Of a stretch of 64,000 bases of DNA, positions 38,308-50,809 are shown in pieces. The stretch is from Lycorma delicatula (Eukaryota; Arthropoda; Insecta; Hemiptera; Fulgoridae): the NCBI RefSeq assembly GCF_047948215.1, contig NC_134455.1, positions 167,258,575 through 167,322,574 of the forward strand, given 5' to 3'. The translations under genes were made by a program, and so were the position numbers. How positions within the stretch are numbered: position 1 is the stretch's first letter; each line of letters begins with the position of its first letter. Under the pieces are notes generated by a model. That model saw only the letters and a program-made list of their open reading frames with translations. It was not told the DNA's origin and did no database searches.

Positions 38308-39515
38308 TTTGTGTCGCTGAAAAGCAACGGGGCAAAATGATTCTAGATTTCTTTCAGCCTCGCCTTGAACAAACTTTATCTTGACAACTAAAGAGGTGAA
38401 ACGAATAGTCTCTCGTCGAAACTAGATATCCTAGTTTCAACGCGATTGTTCTACGGTTTTGTATTGTAAGACAGAGTACTGTTGAATGCCGCCTGCAAGA
38501 TTTTGTGATTTTCACAAACCACTCACAAACGGATCCACTCTTTTACTCTATCAATCTATTGACTTGTGACGATCCTTAGGACATTGAATGAAATATTAAG
38601 AAACATATCAATAAGGAAAATAAGAATGTTCGTGTGGTATTTCAGTGCCATCGTCTGAATCTTCTGAAATTATTCTACGGATAATCTTTTTTTTAGTGTG
38701 TTTTGGTTGTCTGTTCTTTCTCTAGTTGTTAAAGATTAGATTTTTGGACCGCCAGTACTAATCTTCATATGAAGTTATTACTAACAAATCGTGTCAATTA
38801 AGCGAGTAACACTGACTCTAGACGCAGGATTTCAAAATTCAATTTTTCACGGTTTTAAATTTTGGTTTCTATTGTCTCGTTCCAATCGCTTGTCACCTAA
38901 TTTATCTCTATCCCGAAAAAGAAGCCGAATTTGGCAAAAAATATATTACATTTTAAAGAGATGCATAACAGCACTTTACTGTTTTCTTAGCATGTACTTA
39001 AATAAATAACTTTTATTCTTTAAATTTCATAACAAAAAGTTTTGTTAAAACGGTTTTAAATCAAATATCCTTCGTCCATTTCCTACAATTTCAACAAAAA
39101 AATATTTAAATTTAACTACAAATACATTGAGTGTGAACTTCCATCAAGAGGTTTAACAGTTTATTTGGACCTAATAAGCCAAAATCATCAACGGAATGAA
39201 TACTTCACTTTGAATTTTTCCGAGTCGATTTCAAAGGCATAGATCTTGTAACCTACAATAAGTGGAGAGTGACTGACATTGGATAAGGAAGCAAGAACAA
39301 AGAAGTGGCGCGACAAGTACTATACTACGTACGGACATTTATCTGATATGCTACTTACCAAATGAAATCATAATGTTTCAATTCATGATAATTCATCAAA
39401 GCTCATTGCTAATATTTAAATTACAATCATCTCTTAAATCACTAACACCGCTATCGCCATTTACGTTGATAACGTCATTTTCAATGGCATTATCAATTAA
39501 AGGTTCCCGGGACAG
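38308..39515. other. Unassigned DNA
   Basis: A small palindrome gaaactag/ctagtttc lies at about 38,418-38,438. No gene is seen. The frame at 38,791-39,009 (+) has no recognised domain. Confidence 0.5.
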
Positions 39516-39519
39516 ATAG

Positions 39520-40745
39520 AATGTTTCTATTTTCTCAACATGGTCGCACCTTGATTTCCATTTGGCATTCGTAATTGAATTAGCTAGTTCTTCAATTACT
39601 GTATAGCATCATCTAATTTAAAATTACCATCTTTTTTTGTGCGTACTCTTTTAAAACCGTCCAAACCGTCGGATTTAATTCCGGAGAATAAGGAGGCAAT
39701 TTCAAAACACTTTCTCGGCTAAAACTGAATCGATTAAAATAATGTAACAGCGGTATATGCATTTTTATTTATCTCCACAGTTCTGGTTTCAACATTATAC
39801 TCGTAAATGATATGTTATTTTGTATAAGCAATCGATCATGTCTGCTTTTCGCGTGTTCGAATTCAGAGCTCGGTTCAGATGTACATTATGGTATAAAGAA
39901 TTGTCTATGACATTGACTGAGTTAGAGATAAGATTAGGAATTGGTTTGTTTAACCCACCGCTCAAAATAAACAGAATTGTTATCATCATGGTAATTTTCT
40001 ATTTTGGTAGCAGATTTAGACATACGAAGCGTGTTCTTGACAAAACCATTTTCGGAACCGCCGTGAACAATTCAAGCACGCTAGTCTTTATAAATCGGAA
40101 GGCAAGATTGCGTTCAGGACCGTCAATCCACAATATTTATTTGCTATGACTGGCATGTACATAGAATTCGTCTGTGTAAATGATAGGTCTGTTTTTGGTT
40201 GCAGTACTCTTTAATAGCTCCTAAGTAACGTAGCCTCAGATCCCGATTTTCTAACTTTTCTTATAACATTTTTCTATTATCTATAGTTTTTTTCCATTTT
40301 AACCCGATGTCTTTGATAATGCGCCATTAAAAACATAAAGGCTTCCTTGAAAATTGATTTTCTCTTTTACGACCGGTAGTAGTGATCAAAGAGTAACGCG
40401 TACATTTTTATCAATGGGAAAATTATAAAAAGAAGATAACTATTTACGAAATTATTATTATTTATATTATTATTTTAGGAATTATTATTATTCATATTAT
40501 TATTTAAAATTATTATTTTAGGAATGACACTGTTAAATGAAGTTATCCACGGAGTTTTTAGTTTTTTAATGTTAAGAGTTTTTTTAGGACTGCTAAAGCC
40601 TTTATCGGGATTAGTTTTTGCTTCGTTTAACATTTTTTGAATACTATAGAATGAAATTTCTGTTTCTTGGGCGGCAAATTTCTGAACTTATTTAAGAAGG
40701 ATCAGCCACTTTGCTCCTCCTTTGTCATAACGTATAACAATGCTT
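39520..40745 (-). pseudogene. Tc1-like DDE transposase fossil
   Basis: The minus strand carries blocks of an insect DDE_3 transposase in order. The N-terminal HTH part is KFAAQETEISFYSIQKML and FSSPKKT (about 40,700-40,590). After a deletion comes KINFQGSLYVF (near 40,350), then RPIIYTDEFYVHASHSK (40,190-40,130, first Asp), the NSVNVIDNSLYHNVHLN block (39,940-39,880, second Asp), STRKADMIDCLYK (39,860-39,820), SPELNP (39,690-39,665, Glu) and FKLDDAI (near 39,625). All three D-D-E positions are visible, but in different frames. The usual IELVW block after SPELNP is missing and several stops intervene. No terminal repeats were found. It belongs to a different lineage from the fossils at 9.9 and 21.5 kb. 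Confidence 0.8.
40440..40530. repeat. (ATT)n-rich low-complexity tract
   Basis: Repeated attatt words with a partly duplicated 'tattattattttaggaa' phrase. It lies inside the deleted part of the transposase fossil. Confidence 0.6.
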
Positions 40746-43223
40746 GTGATAGATTACTAGTTTAATTGAAATAAAATAACTTATACAACTGTTATTCTGC
40801 TTTACGGAGAAAAGAGGTCAGCAATCCTAACAGAGTTTAGTGAAATTTATGTCGTATTCAAAAACTTCGGTAATAACAAATCTCTATACATTTTTCCAGG
40901 ATTGTACACCATACGGCTAATCATTCAGAAACAGCTTTCTCCAATAATTATAGTAAGCATTTTGTCAAAATAATACAGAACACTATGAAAAATAATTTAT
41001 TAATAAATTCATTATATGAAACTTAAAAATATAAAATTTAAAATAAATGTATTTTAAATAGCTTCTAATTTCTTTTAAGTTATTAATAAGAGTAACGGTA
41101 AAAAAGTAGGTAAATAAATCAAAATTAATAACGCTGATAAAATAAAGTGAGATGAATGCTATTTTTTTCCAACTTTTACCTAACTCTTATAATTACAAGA
41201 ATCTAATTTATTACGTAATTGTTATCATATACCTTCCCTTCTTATCACTAAGTCTCTACAAAACATCTCATATTGAATACACCTTTCCTCTGTAATCAGA
41301 TAATCTTACTGTCCGATACTTCATTTAAAAAAATCAAAAAAATCAGAAGGCCTAAAAGGAATCTGCAAGGTAAATTAATATTTTGCTAAGTTATAATCCG
41401 TATATTTCCGTTCATGTTGAAGTACAATTAACCAAATAAATGATAATTATTTTGTTTTCTGCGTCTTCAGATACGAGAAGAAATTTTAAGATAAAAAATC
41501 TAATATTTTTACGACATTAATGCTCTTCCATGTAAATAAGCAATTATTTTAAATCCAAGTTGCGTTCCTCCACGTAATATTAAACGGTTGTGACGGGTTA
41601 TAAAATTTGTTTACGGAACGATTGAAAATCAAGAATTTAAAAAATTCCCTGGATATAAAATTTGTAAATAAAGTTTTCTTTGAAGTGGATCAATATAAAC
41701 CGAACTTGACAAGAAAAATAGCTTACTGGGAATTTTCTGTTAAAGTAGATTAATGTTAAAAGCAAATAGGATTGAATTAATAGTGAATTTGAATTAATAG
41801 TTTGAATGTACAAGAAAGCTGTAACGTAAAATAAAATTTATTCATTACTGCTCAGTCCCCTGGAGAGTATGTCGATGATAACTTTAGTGAATGTAGTTAG
41901 AGACCTTCCTTGAAAAGAGTTTTGGCATTTAGAGGACCGTATCAAAATCGATTCACGCGATTTGAAGTTTATGTATACACCCCATAAAAAAGAAACACAA
42001 GTAAATAAAGTAACGGTTATACGAGGCAGATATATATATGTTAAACTATTCATCGGTATTAAAAACTTATTAGTTGAACTTTTAAGCACAATTCAATAAT
42101 TCAATCAAAAAATGATGGGTCAAACTTTCAGCGAATTAAAAATGAATATTTTAGTCGTCATTTTTAAAATCCAATTAAAGAATTTCCGTAATCCTGGATC
42201 CATAACAATCGATATCCTCAAGATTTTAAAAGTAGTGTATTTTTAATATAAATATTTCCCTTTAAGCGTATTAAATTTTTAGTTTCAAATTTTATTTTTT
42301 TCATTAAAAATTATGTTTACAATAATCATAAATTAAATTATCAACTTCTAACGGTAATGAAAAAAATTATGTTCTTAATAAATTCGCTGGATGGAACTTG
42401 TCTAAACATATTTATTTTAGCTGAAAAATGATTTACGAATAAACAAACGCAATTAATAATTTTTGCGGATTATATTCGCATAAGATTTTAAATGTTATAG
42501 CATGATACGCATCTTTCTTGGATCTTTCTCACGTTTGTATTGTTCGTCGTTGAAGGATATCTTGTTTTGTGTATTTACTACATTCAAATCGACCGACATA
42601 TTCGTATGTGTGTTTGTGAGTTTATAATACAATTAAACATTTTTATACATAAGAATGAAAGACTTTTACAAAATACTAACTTTATAAAACAACGAAAAAT
42701 GTTTATTTACATAATGCTTTTAGAAAAAATTTGCAACCTGGCAAAAAATATGAAAATAACTTATTACTTCCTTCGTAGAAGTATGTATTGTAATCGCGAA
42801 ACAGTTATTAACATAAAATTTCTTGTACTTTTAAAAATGTGTGTATGCAATTTAATAGGCGTACAAAGAGGTCATGTGTATCTACATCAGATTTTTTTTG
42901 ACTTTAGTTAACAAAAAGAGGTTTTGTAAAGTAGGATTATTTTACTCTACAGCAGCATTACGTTTTTTCTACTAACCTATTAGATTTCATCGACAGTTTC
43001 AATTACATTTTTACATATAATATGTAATTAATTACGAACGAAAATCGAAATTATTAAAGTAAAATTATGAATTTTGATGTAAACATGTTTATTCGTTTTA
43101 TATATAAATATTTAAAAATAAATAAATATAAATACTATAATTCTAGTGTATGCTATACTATAATATAATACCAGTATATAATACTTCCTGAGTATAATAA
43201 ATATATTATACTTAGGAAGTATG
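40746..43223. other. Unassigned AT-rich DNA
   Basis: The longest frame (42,540-42,911, +, 123 residues) is rich in Ile, Phe, Tyr, Lys and Cys and has no known motif, so I treat it as chance. Nothing else is supported. Confidence 0.55.
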
Positions 43224-43231
43224 CTATGGCG

Positions 43232-45814
43232 CATTTGTGGCCAACCTTTTTCAATAAAGTGCCACTTTTTGAGCGTTGAATCTTAAGAGTGCCACTTTCA
43301 TGACCAAGTTCTTTCCACCCATAAAGGAAACCTTTCCTTTATCTTTAAGCTTAGGACTTCACTTACCTCTTAAGTGATAATTTTCTTAACAGATTTATTT
43401 TTTAAATATTACCCTAAATATCGCATCAGGCAGCTACAAAAATGAGAAAAATTAAACGAAAAGCTTTTCCGTTCAAAATAACTTTTCTTCAGATACACAG
43501 GCAACATTTATTTCGTATTAGAAATTTTATAATTTAATTAGGAACTGTACAGATTTATGATGCTAATGTAATATTAATAAAAAAAAATTTGCAAATATGT
43601 TGGTTTAACAATGAGTTAAAATATTTAATTTTACAATGAACTATTGACAGTTTTATATTAACATTGCTACTGTATTACCTAATATAATTATAAATTGTAA
43701 AAAACTAAGTCAAATATGTATGTATTAGAGACCTAAATTACAGTAAAGTGAGAATTATTCAGAAATAATATCTACAAAAATTAGCTATCTCTAATGAGAT
43801 TTTTGAATTTTTAAGATCTTTACAATTCCATCTACATCTAGGTTGATTTTTAAAGAAACCAATAATAAGTTTTTTTTTAAATGAGAATCAGTTAGCTTTT
43901 TAAAAGATTAGATTAGGTTTGCAAAAGTTCAACATTTTATTGTCCTTTTGGAAATCATTAAATCTTGTTTCAAGTGAGACTTTTAATTTAGAAATTAAGT
44001 TTTCACACTTTTCATAATTAGGAAGGTTAATTAGGGTCGCTAATTCTACCATTCGTACCAAAACGTACCAATTTTTTTCTATTAAAATCGTTTTAAAGAA
44101 AGAGAGTTTATAAGAAGATATAGAACTAAATAACATCGGAAAATAGCAATCTTTACCTTTTAGTTATACATTTCAATTGTAAAAATGTTCATAATAAATC
44201 TAAGTAACGCCAGTCTTCTATAGTAACATCCAATCTTCATTTTTTAAAAGCAAGCAGTCATTGTGCAGTTCAACTTTTTCTTTCAAAAAATGTAAGTCGC
44301 TTTCGCAAAGATTCCAAAATCGATCAATTGCCTTGTCTGTAGAAAGCCAGGATACATTACAAAACAGGATTAATTTACTATCTTCTTCTACCTCTTCGAG
44401 AAACAAGCAAAATTCTCTGCGATTATGCGCGCGTGATCGAATCCTGTTTATACACCGAACTACCAGATCAAGAACGTTAGATAAATTCGTATATTTAACG
44501 CAAACTGCCTATCCAGTATGCATCGAACTTGAAAATGTTTCTTTTCAAGTAATTTTCAACCTTTATTTTTCCAATCGTAGCTGGGGCTCCGTCCGTGCAT
44601 ATGTTATCTAATTTATCCCGTTGTAAGTTATTGTTCTCAATGACCGATTTTATTTCTTTAAAGATGTCTTCTCCTAAAAATTCAATAACATTAAAATTTT
44701 CATTGATAAAACGCACAAAAATACTTAATTGAGCAGTGTCAGTATTATCATTTCTTTCATCAACAACTAAAGAAAATATTTACATGAGGCTAATGCAGAC
44801 ACAATTTTCGTATTAACGTTTACAGCCAGGTCATCTACGTGACACGTCACTGTATTTCGCGAAAGGGTAATTTGTTCCACTATTTATTTAATTTTCGCGT
44901 TTGAAGATTGTCAAATATTTGCAGCTATTTTGGAATATTTTGTTCGTTTCTTCCCCATGAGAGTAAGGATTCTTTTTTTCGCGCTAGAAGTAAAATATTC
45001 GTAAGAAGCTTTGGCCATTGACGTTAATTCTTCTTTTTTTTAAATACCATTTGTTGGCTTATTAAGGATTTAATTTTTTAACAAATTCCGTCCTCAAAGA
45101 TGAACCGAGAGGATATATTTGATTAAAATTACTATGGTTTAGCTTGGAATGTCAAATATTCTGGATTCTGCTACACTAGCACCGCAAATCAAACAAACCG
45201 GTTTCGATGTATTTTAATTAGTAAACAAAACGAGTTCCTCTCACCCGAGAGGAACTCACAAAGAGTTCAAAATCTTCATTGAATTCACGAAGAGCAATAT
45301 CATCGTATATATTATCTTCGATATTTTCGTTTTGAAGTAGATGGCTTACAAAGAGACGTAATCAGAACAAAATTTTAACGAGCGCAGGAAAGTAAAAGTG
45401 AAATTAACGTAAACCTGATCTAAGATCGGCTTCATACGACTACTGTGCAGATTACCCAAGACCAAGGCGAGTTGTCAAAGCTATCGGTCACCTTTATTAC
45501 TGACGCCGTCTACCATATATGCCTGGTGCCACTGTAAAGCAACCCAGATAAATATCAATTCAAAGGAAATAATTATAGATACCGGTGACTCGCCGTATTG
45601 TGAAGAGTTAACTTTACAATCAGTCGCAACTAAAGAATGTTTATATTAAATGTAGTCTGAATACTCATGTGTTTTAGTGAAAACAAAGTAATTATTGTAG
45701 AGTAGACGTAGAATATTTTTTTGTTCAAAGTTGACATTCCATAAATGTTTTTATTTCTATATCCTCCATTTGCCACTCACCGTGACCCTGCGAGCCGCGG
45801 GTTGGCCGCAGATG
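43232..45814 (-). mobile_element. hAT element with TIRs and 8-bp target duplication
   Basis: Ends CATTTGTGGCCAACC (43,232 on) and, inverted, CATCTGCGGCCAACC (finishing at 45,814) form a 15-base TIR with two mismatches. The outside 8-mers ctatggcg (43,224-43,231) and ctatagcg (45,815-45,822) match at 7 of 8 bases, the duplication length typical of hAT. The element is 2,583 bp and encloses a minus-strand transposase fossil, so it is full length but dead. Confidence 0.9.
43900..45230 (-). pseudogene. hAT transposase fossil, ZBED/SCAND3/GTF2IRD2-like
   Basis: Blocks on the minus strand, N to C: CLICGASVAESRIFDI (about 45,195-45,145), a remnant of the zinc-binding BED-like head; SMAKASYEYFTSSAKKR near 45,020; ITLSRNTVTCHVDDLA (about 44,870-44,825); VVDERNDNTDTAQLSIFVRF (about 44,770-44,710), holding the first catalytic Asp region; ICTDGAPATIGK (about 44,605-44,570), the second; then FLEEVEEDSKL, VSWLSTDKAIDRFW (44,406-44,310), and a C-terminal part to 43,900. 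The family is known both as active transposons and as domesticated vertebrate genes; here stops and frameshifts show decay. The HCIIHQ-type block is largely missing. Confidence 0.85.
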
Positions 45815-45822
45815 CTATAGCG

Positions 45823-48104
45823 TATAGTACCGTAATTAAAACCTCAAAGACAAACTAGTCTGGTAAAATTGTTACCCCAACTAAAAATAATTATACTGAT
45901 GGAATAAATGTGGGTCCTACTACATTACACAACAGCTAATTGATGAATTTGCTTACTTCTCACTCAACAGATGGATTATAATTTACACCTTATTTTTTTA
46001 AATGCCCGATTATTTTTATCTCTAATTCGTTAACGTTAAAATCGTATGGAATTATAATCCAAAATCAACTCCATCACTTAATCGTTAAGATAAACATAGT
46101 TACTTGTAAAATTCGAAGTTATAGTTTAAATTTATTCTCAGTATTTTGTTAACTGCCATAATCTCAATGATTGTAGGCGAAGAGACTCGAGTCATTACTC
46201 ACAGCTAAGAAATAATACAACCATTCTCAAGAAAAACAGACTATGGAGCCAGACTTCATATGAAAAACGAGGAGAGTTTTGTTGACCGAGACTAATATAC
46301 TTTGCACGTCAGTATGCCGACCCCAGTGAAATGCAGGTAATAATCGGCACGTAATGTCGTGTCTTAGGTTACCGAATGACTGGCTTTTTGTAGTCGATAA
46401 TTCGCCAAATTAAAAAGGTCTCCGACAATTTACTAATAACTCCTCTTTTGGCGTCGAATTCAAAACGTTGAAATTTAGAAAATTTAAAAAAAATTATTAT
46501 TTTTTGATTTGAAATGCGTTTTTTCCAAAGGTTTTATTTTTTTAAACCTACTTTATCTTTATTTAGTTATAAAATACGGGTGAACCTACAAACACGCTAT
46601 CCGTTTGAAAAATAAAATGTTTTGTATGTAAATATTTACAGTCAAAGAAAAAGGCATTCGTGTGAGTGAAATAAGATTTACATAAAAGGTTATGTATTAT
46701 TTTTACATTAGCTAGAATCACAAAAGGCGATAAAACGTCGTCTTGATAAAAGTATCAAGTGCAGAGAAACTGTAAAAGAAATTAAAATCGAAGGTGAGCT
46801 AAGGCTGCCTAATATATACGTGTATTATTTTTCTGAGCCAGCTTTTCACTAATCCTTTGATTATTAGAGTATCAGGTCGTATCTAATTACGCTATAGCAC
46901 ATTCTATGCATCGATGAAAATATATAGTAAAAAAATACTTTTAACTTCTTGGTATATTCATCTCATTTTTGGTTCAAAAAATCCTATTTTATCTTCCCTT
47001 ATATATTATCTGCAAGGAATTTACCAGCCGATTACAGATACTTCAATCGTTTTCTTTTGGTTTTTTTTTTAAATTAAGGCTTGAACAAATTCGGCGAATT
47101 AATAAAAAGTATACGTATTAAAACCATATTTAGTTAAATGTTAAATATATACATTATTAAAAAGTACACGGGTTGACGGGTTGAAATGAATATTTCTTCG
47201 TTTTCTTCAAGATAATTAAATATTACACAAGTTCTATTAATTATTACTCAAAACACAAAACTCGTTTAAACTTTGAATATTTCATTAGCTTTCAGTTGTA
47301 CATTTACGTAAACCCAAAATATATTTAGCTTAATCCCCCACCCCAAAAAAAAACCACCTGAACACTGACTCTCATGCTAGTTTCTCTTGATTATACGTGT
47401 ATGCTAAACTGTATGTCGAGGAAAATGTTATTTTCAGAAAAGGTTGTTATTTTTTTTTTCTTTTAATAATATAATTAGAAGTAATTATTTCATTTGCTGC
47501 TACAAAACTGTAGCAGCAAAGTTTTTTCTAGGATAATTTTTTGATGTAGGAAATTGTTCTATGTAAATAAAGAAGAAGAAGACGTGTTCGTAAAAATGCT
47601 TTTTCTTTCCGTTTCAGTTTTCCTCTATTTAAAAACTAAAGTACAAAATAATATAATAATGCATTGTTTTATGTGCTAAACAAGTTTAAAGGATTGGAAT
47701 ACCATTTCCAAACATAACGTTCTAGCGTCTTTAAAGACTCTAAGTTAAGTTATGTACAAGTTGTCTTTTTTTTATTGTAAGTGTAAAATAAGTTAGTTGT
47801 GACAATCTGACTAATTTATTTGAAAAACATGAGGACAATTACTTGCTTTCAAAGATTTAATGGTGATTTTATGTCGTAATTATGCAGAACCAATTTCATT
47901 TAAAAGCAAACCGTTCAAATCTTTAATTTATTAGTAATTTCTTTTTCATTTCATAACGTTCATCCGTCGTTATTTTAACGTAATTTCAATGGAATTGGTA
48001 GTCATAGCGTTAAATGTTTTGAAATCAGGAAAATGTTATTTCAAATCTGATTGAATGCAAATAGCTTATATCTTGTCAATTTTTTTTTTTACTGTACGAA
48101 TACT
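45823..48104. other. Unassigned AT-rich DNA
   Basis: No gene is seen. It contains the perfect hairpin at 47,493-47,520, listed separately. Confidence 0.5.
47493..47520. repeat. Perfect 12-bp hairpin with 4-base loop
   Basis: tttgctgctaca (47,493-47,504) and tgtagcagcaaa (47,509-47,520) around aaac, followed by a T-run. No gene lies nearby. Confidence 0.85.
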
Positions 48105-48290
48105 GACATCCGTTGCGGTGTGGAGCTTCCCTCCTTCTCCTTCAGAACGTTCTGAGTTCGAATCCTATCAGCATACGTTTTTCTAAAAGCAACGAATTTC
48201 ACATCATATTCTCGCATAGAAATCATAAGCAGTGAGGTGAATTAGTGTTAAAAAAAGAAAAATGCAAAAGAAAAATGTTGATCTTTTTGT
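48105..48290 (+). mobile_element. Degenerate tRNA-derived SINE
   Basis: 'gttgcggtgtggagc' (48,111-48,125) is A-box-like and 'tgagttcgaatcctatcag' (48,150-48,168) is a good B box, followed by a body and an A-rich tail to about 48,290. The copy is more diverged than the others. Confidence 0.55.
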
Positions 48291-49130
48291 TGCATGAGTA
48301 AACTATAATTTAATGGTACACTACTTAGATTTAAGATAGAAGAGTATTTAAGATCTCTGATTTTATGAGATTCTTATCGAAATCTTTTTAGTTAAGTTTG
48401 AAACTACATCTTGTTGGCTGATGTATAACTTAGTACTTTATCAGCAGTTCAATTATTATTATCCTACGGTGGTTCAGTATGTGTCCGGCAGCTGATTTAT
48501 TCTCTGTTATTTCTTTTGTTACGACTTTTCTTTTTCTTTGTTGAATTTAATGAACGAAGATTTTGTTATTTTTTTAAGTTTTTATTGCATAAATAAAATA
48601 TTTTGTTTTCCACTTTTACACTACCTACAGACTCAAATTGAGACGACAAATGTCATCTCCTCTCTGTACGGTCATAAAATGACGATAAGAAAAAATTAAT
48701 TATTTAAAATAAAGTAAAAATGAAACTAAAATTCAGTTAAAGTTACTCAAGATGAAGTGTTCAAATAAAAGCCAGGTTTGTAATACATTGAAAATAACTA
48801 GTATGTAAATAAAAGCAGCAGTAAAATTATAGTAATGATAATATATACGCTGTATTCGACTGAGGATGAGTAATAAAGATTACCCATGACAACACAAAAT
48901 TGCAGCGATTTGTTTACTAATTTGTAAGAAGCTGAGAGAAAACATACCTCAAAGAGCAATTTTCTTCTACGTTTATGTTTCTTGGCCTTCTGCTTATAGT
49001 GTACCGTACACCGAATGAGAATCGAAACAATAAAAGTTATTTTTTCATTAAATCATTCCGTATTCCGATGTTACAATAATTGTTTAATCCCCGATCGTGT
49101 TTTTTATTGTTATTAACACCGTAACTGGTC
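48291..49130. other. Unassigned AT-rich DNA
   Basis: No supportable features. Confidence 0.5.
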
Positions 49131-49204
49131 TCTAATGTTAAAGGAAAAGATGCTTATCGTGTACATAAGACATATAATATTATTTAGGTTTTTTATCTCG
49201 GTTA

Positions 49205-49475
49205 CACAGAAGCACGTCGAACTCGACCGAGTCACGCCTCCACCTCATCCACTGATTGTAAATTACTCTCTGCGGCTCCCCTCTCGACTCCTCCCATCCG
49301 ATGCTGCCATCACACCATACACCCGCACCCGAACACCGCAGCACCACCATAACCGCTTTACAATCAACCCTACCGAGCAGGCAGAGGCAACCGATCCTTT
49401 ATTAAAAATACCGTCGTCATCCGAGAGGGCTGGGTTGACCTTATATCCAATTTTCTTTCCGCCGCTACCTCGGTA
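49205..49475. promoter_or_regulatory. GC-rich, C-biased island
   Basis: A 270-base stretch is strikingly richer in C and CpG than its flanks and is open on + from 49,135 to 49,476 (Pro/Thr/His/Arg-rich, no domain). On the minus strand a 'ggatataagg' word near 49,440-49,449 resembles a TATA region with GC-rich sequence downstream. It may be a host promoter or first exon, or a transposon piece. I cannot decide. Confidence 0.3.
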
Positions 49476-49479
49476 GGAA

Positions 49480-50640
49480 TATATACTCGTAGGCCTAGTT
49501 AATACTTTATGTCATTTAAAACTGAATATATTTTGCGTTTGAATATATCATTACAGAACCTTCAAAAAGTGTAAATCATCCTGCAAGACTATTTATTAAT
49601 TTTAAAACGTTTTTCTTGGGACGTTTATAAATATTTTACGAGCGTATTAATTAAAATGCTACATTTAAAAAATAATAATAATTAATCATTTACAGTAACA
49701 GTAATTAATACCGTTAATTGTAAATTAGTAATTTAAAAAAATAAATTACAAATGAATGGTTTTATTTGCTAGTAGTATATTTATTTTTAAAATTTTTGAA
49801 AAATACAGAAGATTAAAATTGCATAAAATTATTTCTTGTTTATATATTTATTGCATAAAAAACTTCCAAATAAAGTTAAAATGGAGTAATAAACTTCGAT
49901 AAGAAGGCGTACGTAGAATAACAGATGCGCACGACTTTCATAGCCAGCGAATCCAAATACACAGACATTACTTTTTCAGGAAAACCCATCCACTCTACTC
50001 AGGTACAGGCAAAAAGACAAAACTTTTACTTCGTTCAAGTTAACTTCTACAATATTCAAAGCGACATCGATGATAATACATCGATCCTCATCGGCCAAAA
50101 ATATCGATTAACACCGCAACCGAGTTTGATTAACAGAAGGCTCATATTTCCTGAAATAACCATACTCTTCATGATCACCGACTAGAACTGTTTTTAATAC
50201 TGAATTGTAGGAGTATATGTTCACTTACAGTCATCGTCTCAAAATATTGCAAGAAAAGTAGAACTTCCTGAGGATAAAGCAATAAGATCATTTAACCGCT
50301 GAATGCAAACTTCTTTTCTTCTCAGATTATACAAATGATAACGACAATGTTAATTCATTAGGAAGGAGTGAAGGTATCGGTTTTATTTAGTAGATACGCG
50401 ATATTTCGAACACATTCAATTGATATTGTGAAATGCACTTCAAATAAAACTGATAACTGAAATAGAACAGATTTACCTTTTAGATAAAACAGACCGTCGA
50501 GAAGTATTTATCTTCTTCTACATACAAAGTCTTACATTCTTCAGTTTTAAAAGTTCGCTAGCATTCCTACATTCAGTAATAAATTGGATAGAAATAAAAA
50601 AATAATAATTAATTTTTACACTTTAAAACTTTAAAGAAAC
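49480..50640. other. Unassigned DNA with one unassigned frame
   Basis: A frame at 49,925-50,185 (+, 86 residues) has more balanced codon use than other chance frames but matches no family I recognise. The rest is AT-rich. Confidence 0.45.
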
Positions 50641-50806
50641 TTTTATTTTATCCATATGATCATTTGCTTTCCATTTATTTATATAATCTCATTTTCTCGA
50701 ATACCCATTACAGTCTTTAAGTACCTTGACATTCTTATATCACAGTAATTGTCTAGATATTAACCCTCTAAACTCTGTATATAATACCTTCAAATGCTAC
50801 CCGATA
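50641..50806 (-). repeat. Penelope-associated terminal repeat, copy 1
   Basis: This 165-base segment recurs in the same orientation at 52,585-52,748 with moderate divergence; both contain 'ttctcgaatacccat' and 'gatattaaccctctaa'. Similarity stops abruptly after 'aatgctac', where the minus-strand LINE begins. The pair may be the tandem terminal repeats of the Penelope-like element at 52.6-54.0 kb, split by the LINE. Confidence 0.55.
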
Positions 50807-50809
50807 CAC

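Noticed and set aside
39820..40149. 109-residue open frame on +
   Set aside because: Antisense to the Tc1-like transposase blocks carrying TDEF and IDNSLYHN.
42540..42911. 123-residue open frame on +
   Set aside because: AT-driven composition, no motif and no neighbouring gene structure; such lengths arise by chance in DNA this AT-rich.
44261..44611. 116-residue open frame on +
   Set aside because: Antisense to the hAT transposase motifs on -, including ICTDGAPA.
49925..50185. 86-residue frame as a host exon
   Set aside because: Codon use is more balanced than in the flanks, but no domain, splice sites or conserved motif can be seen.
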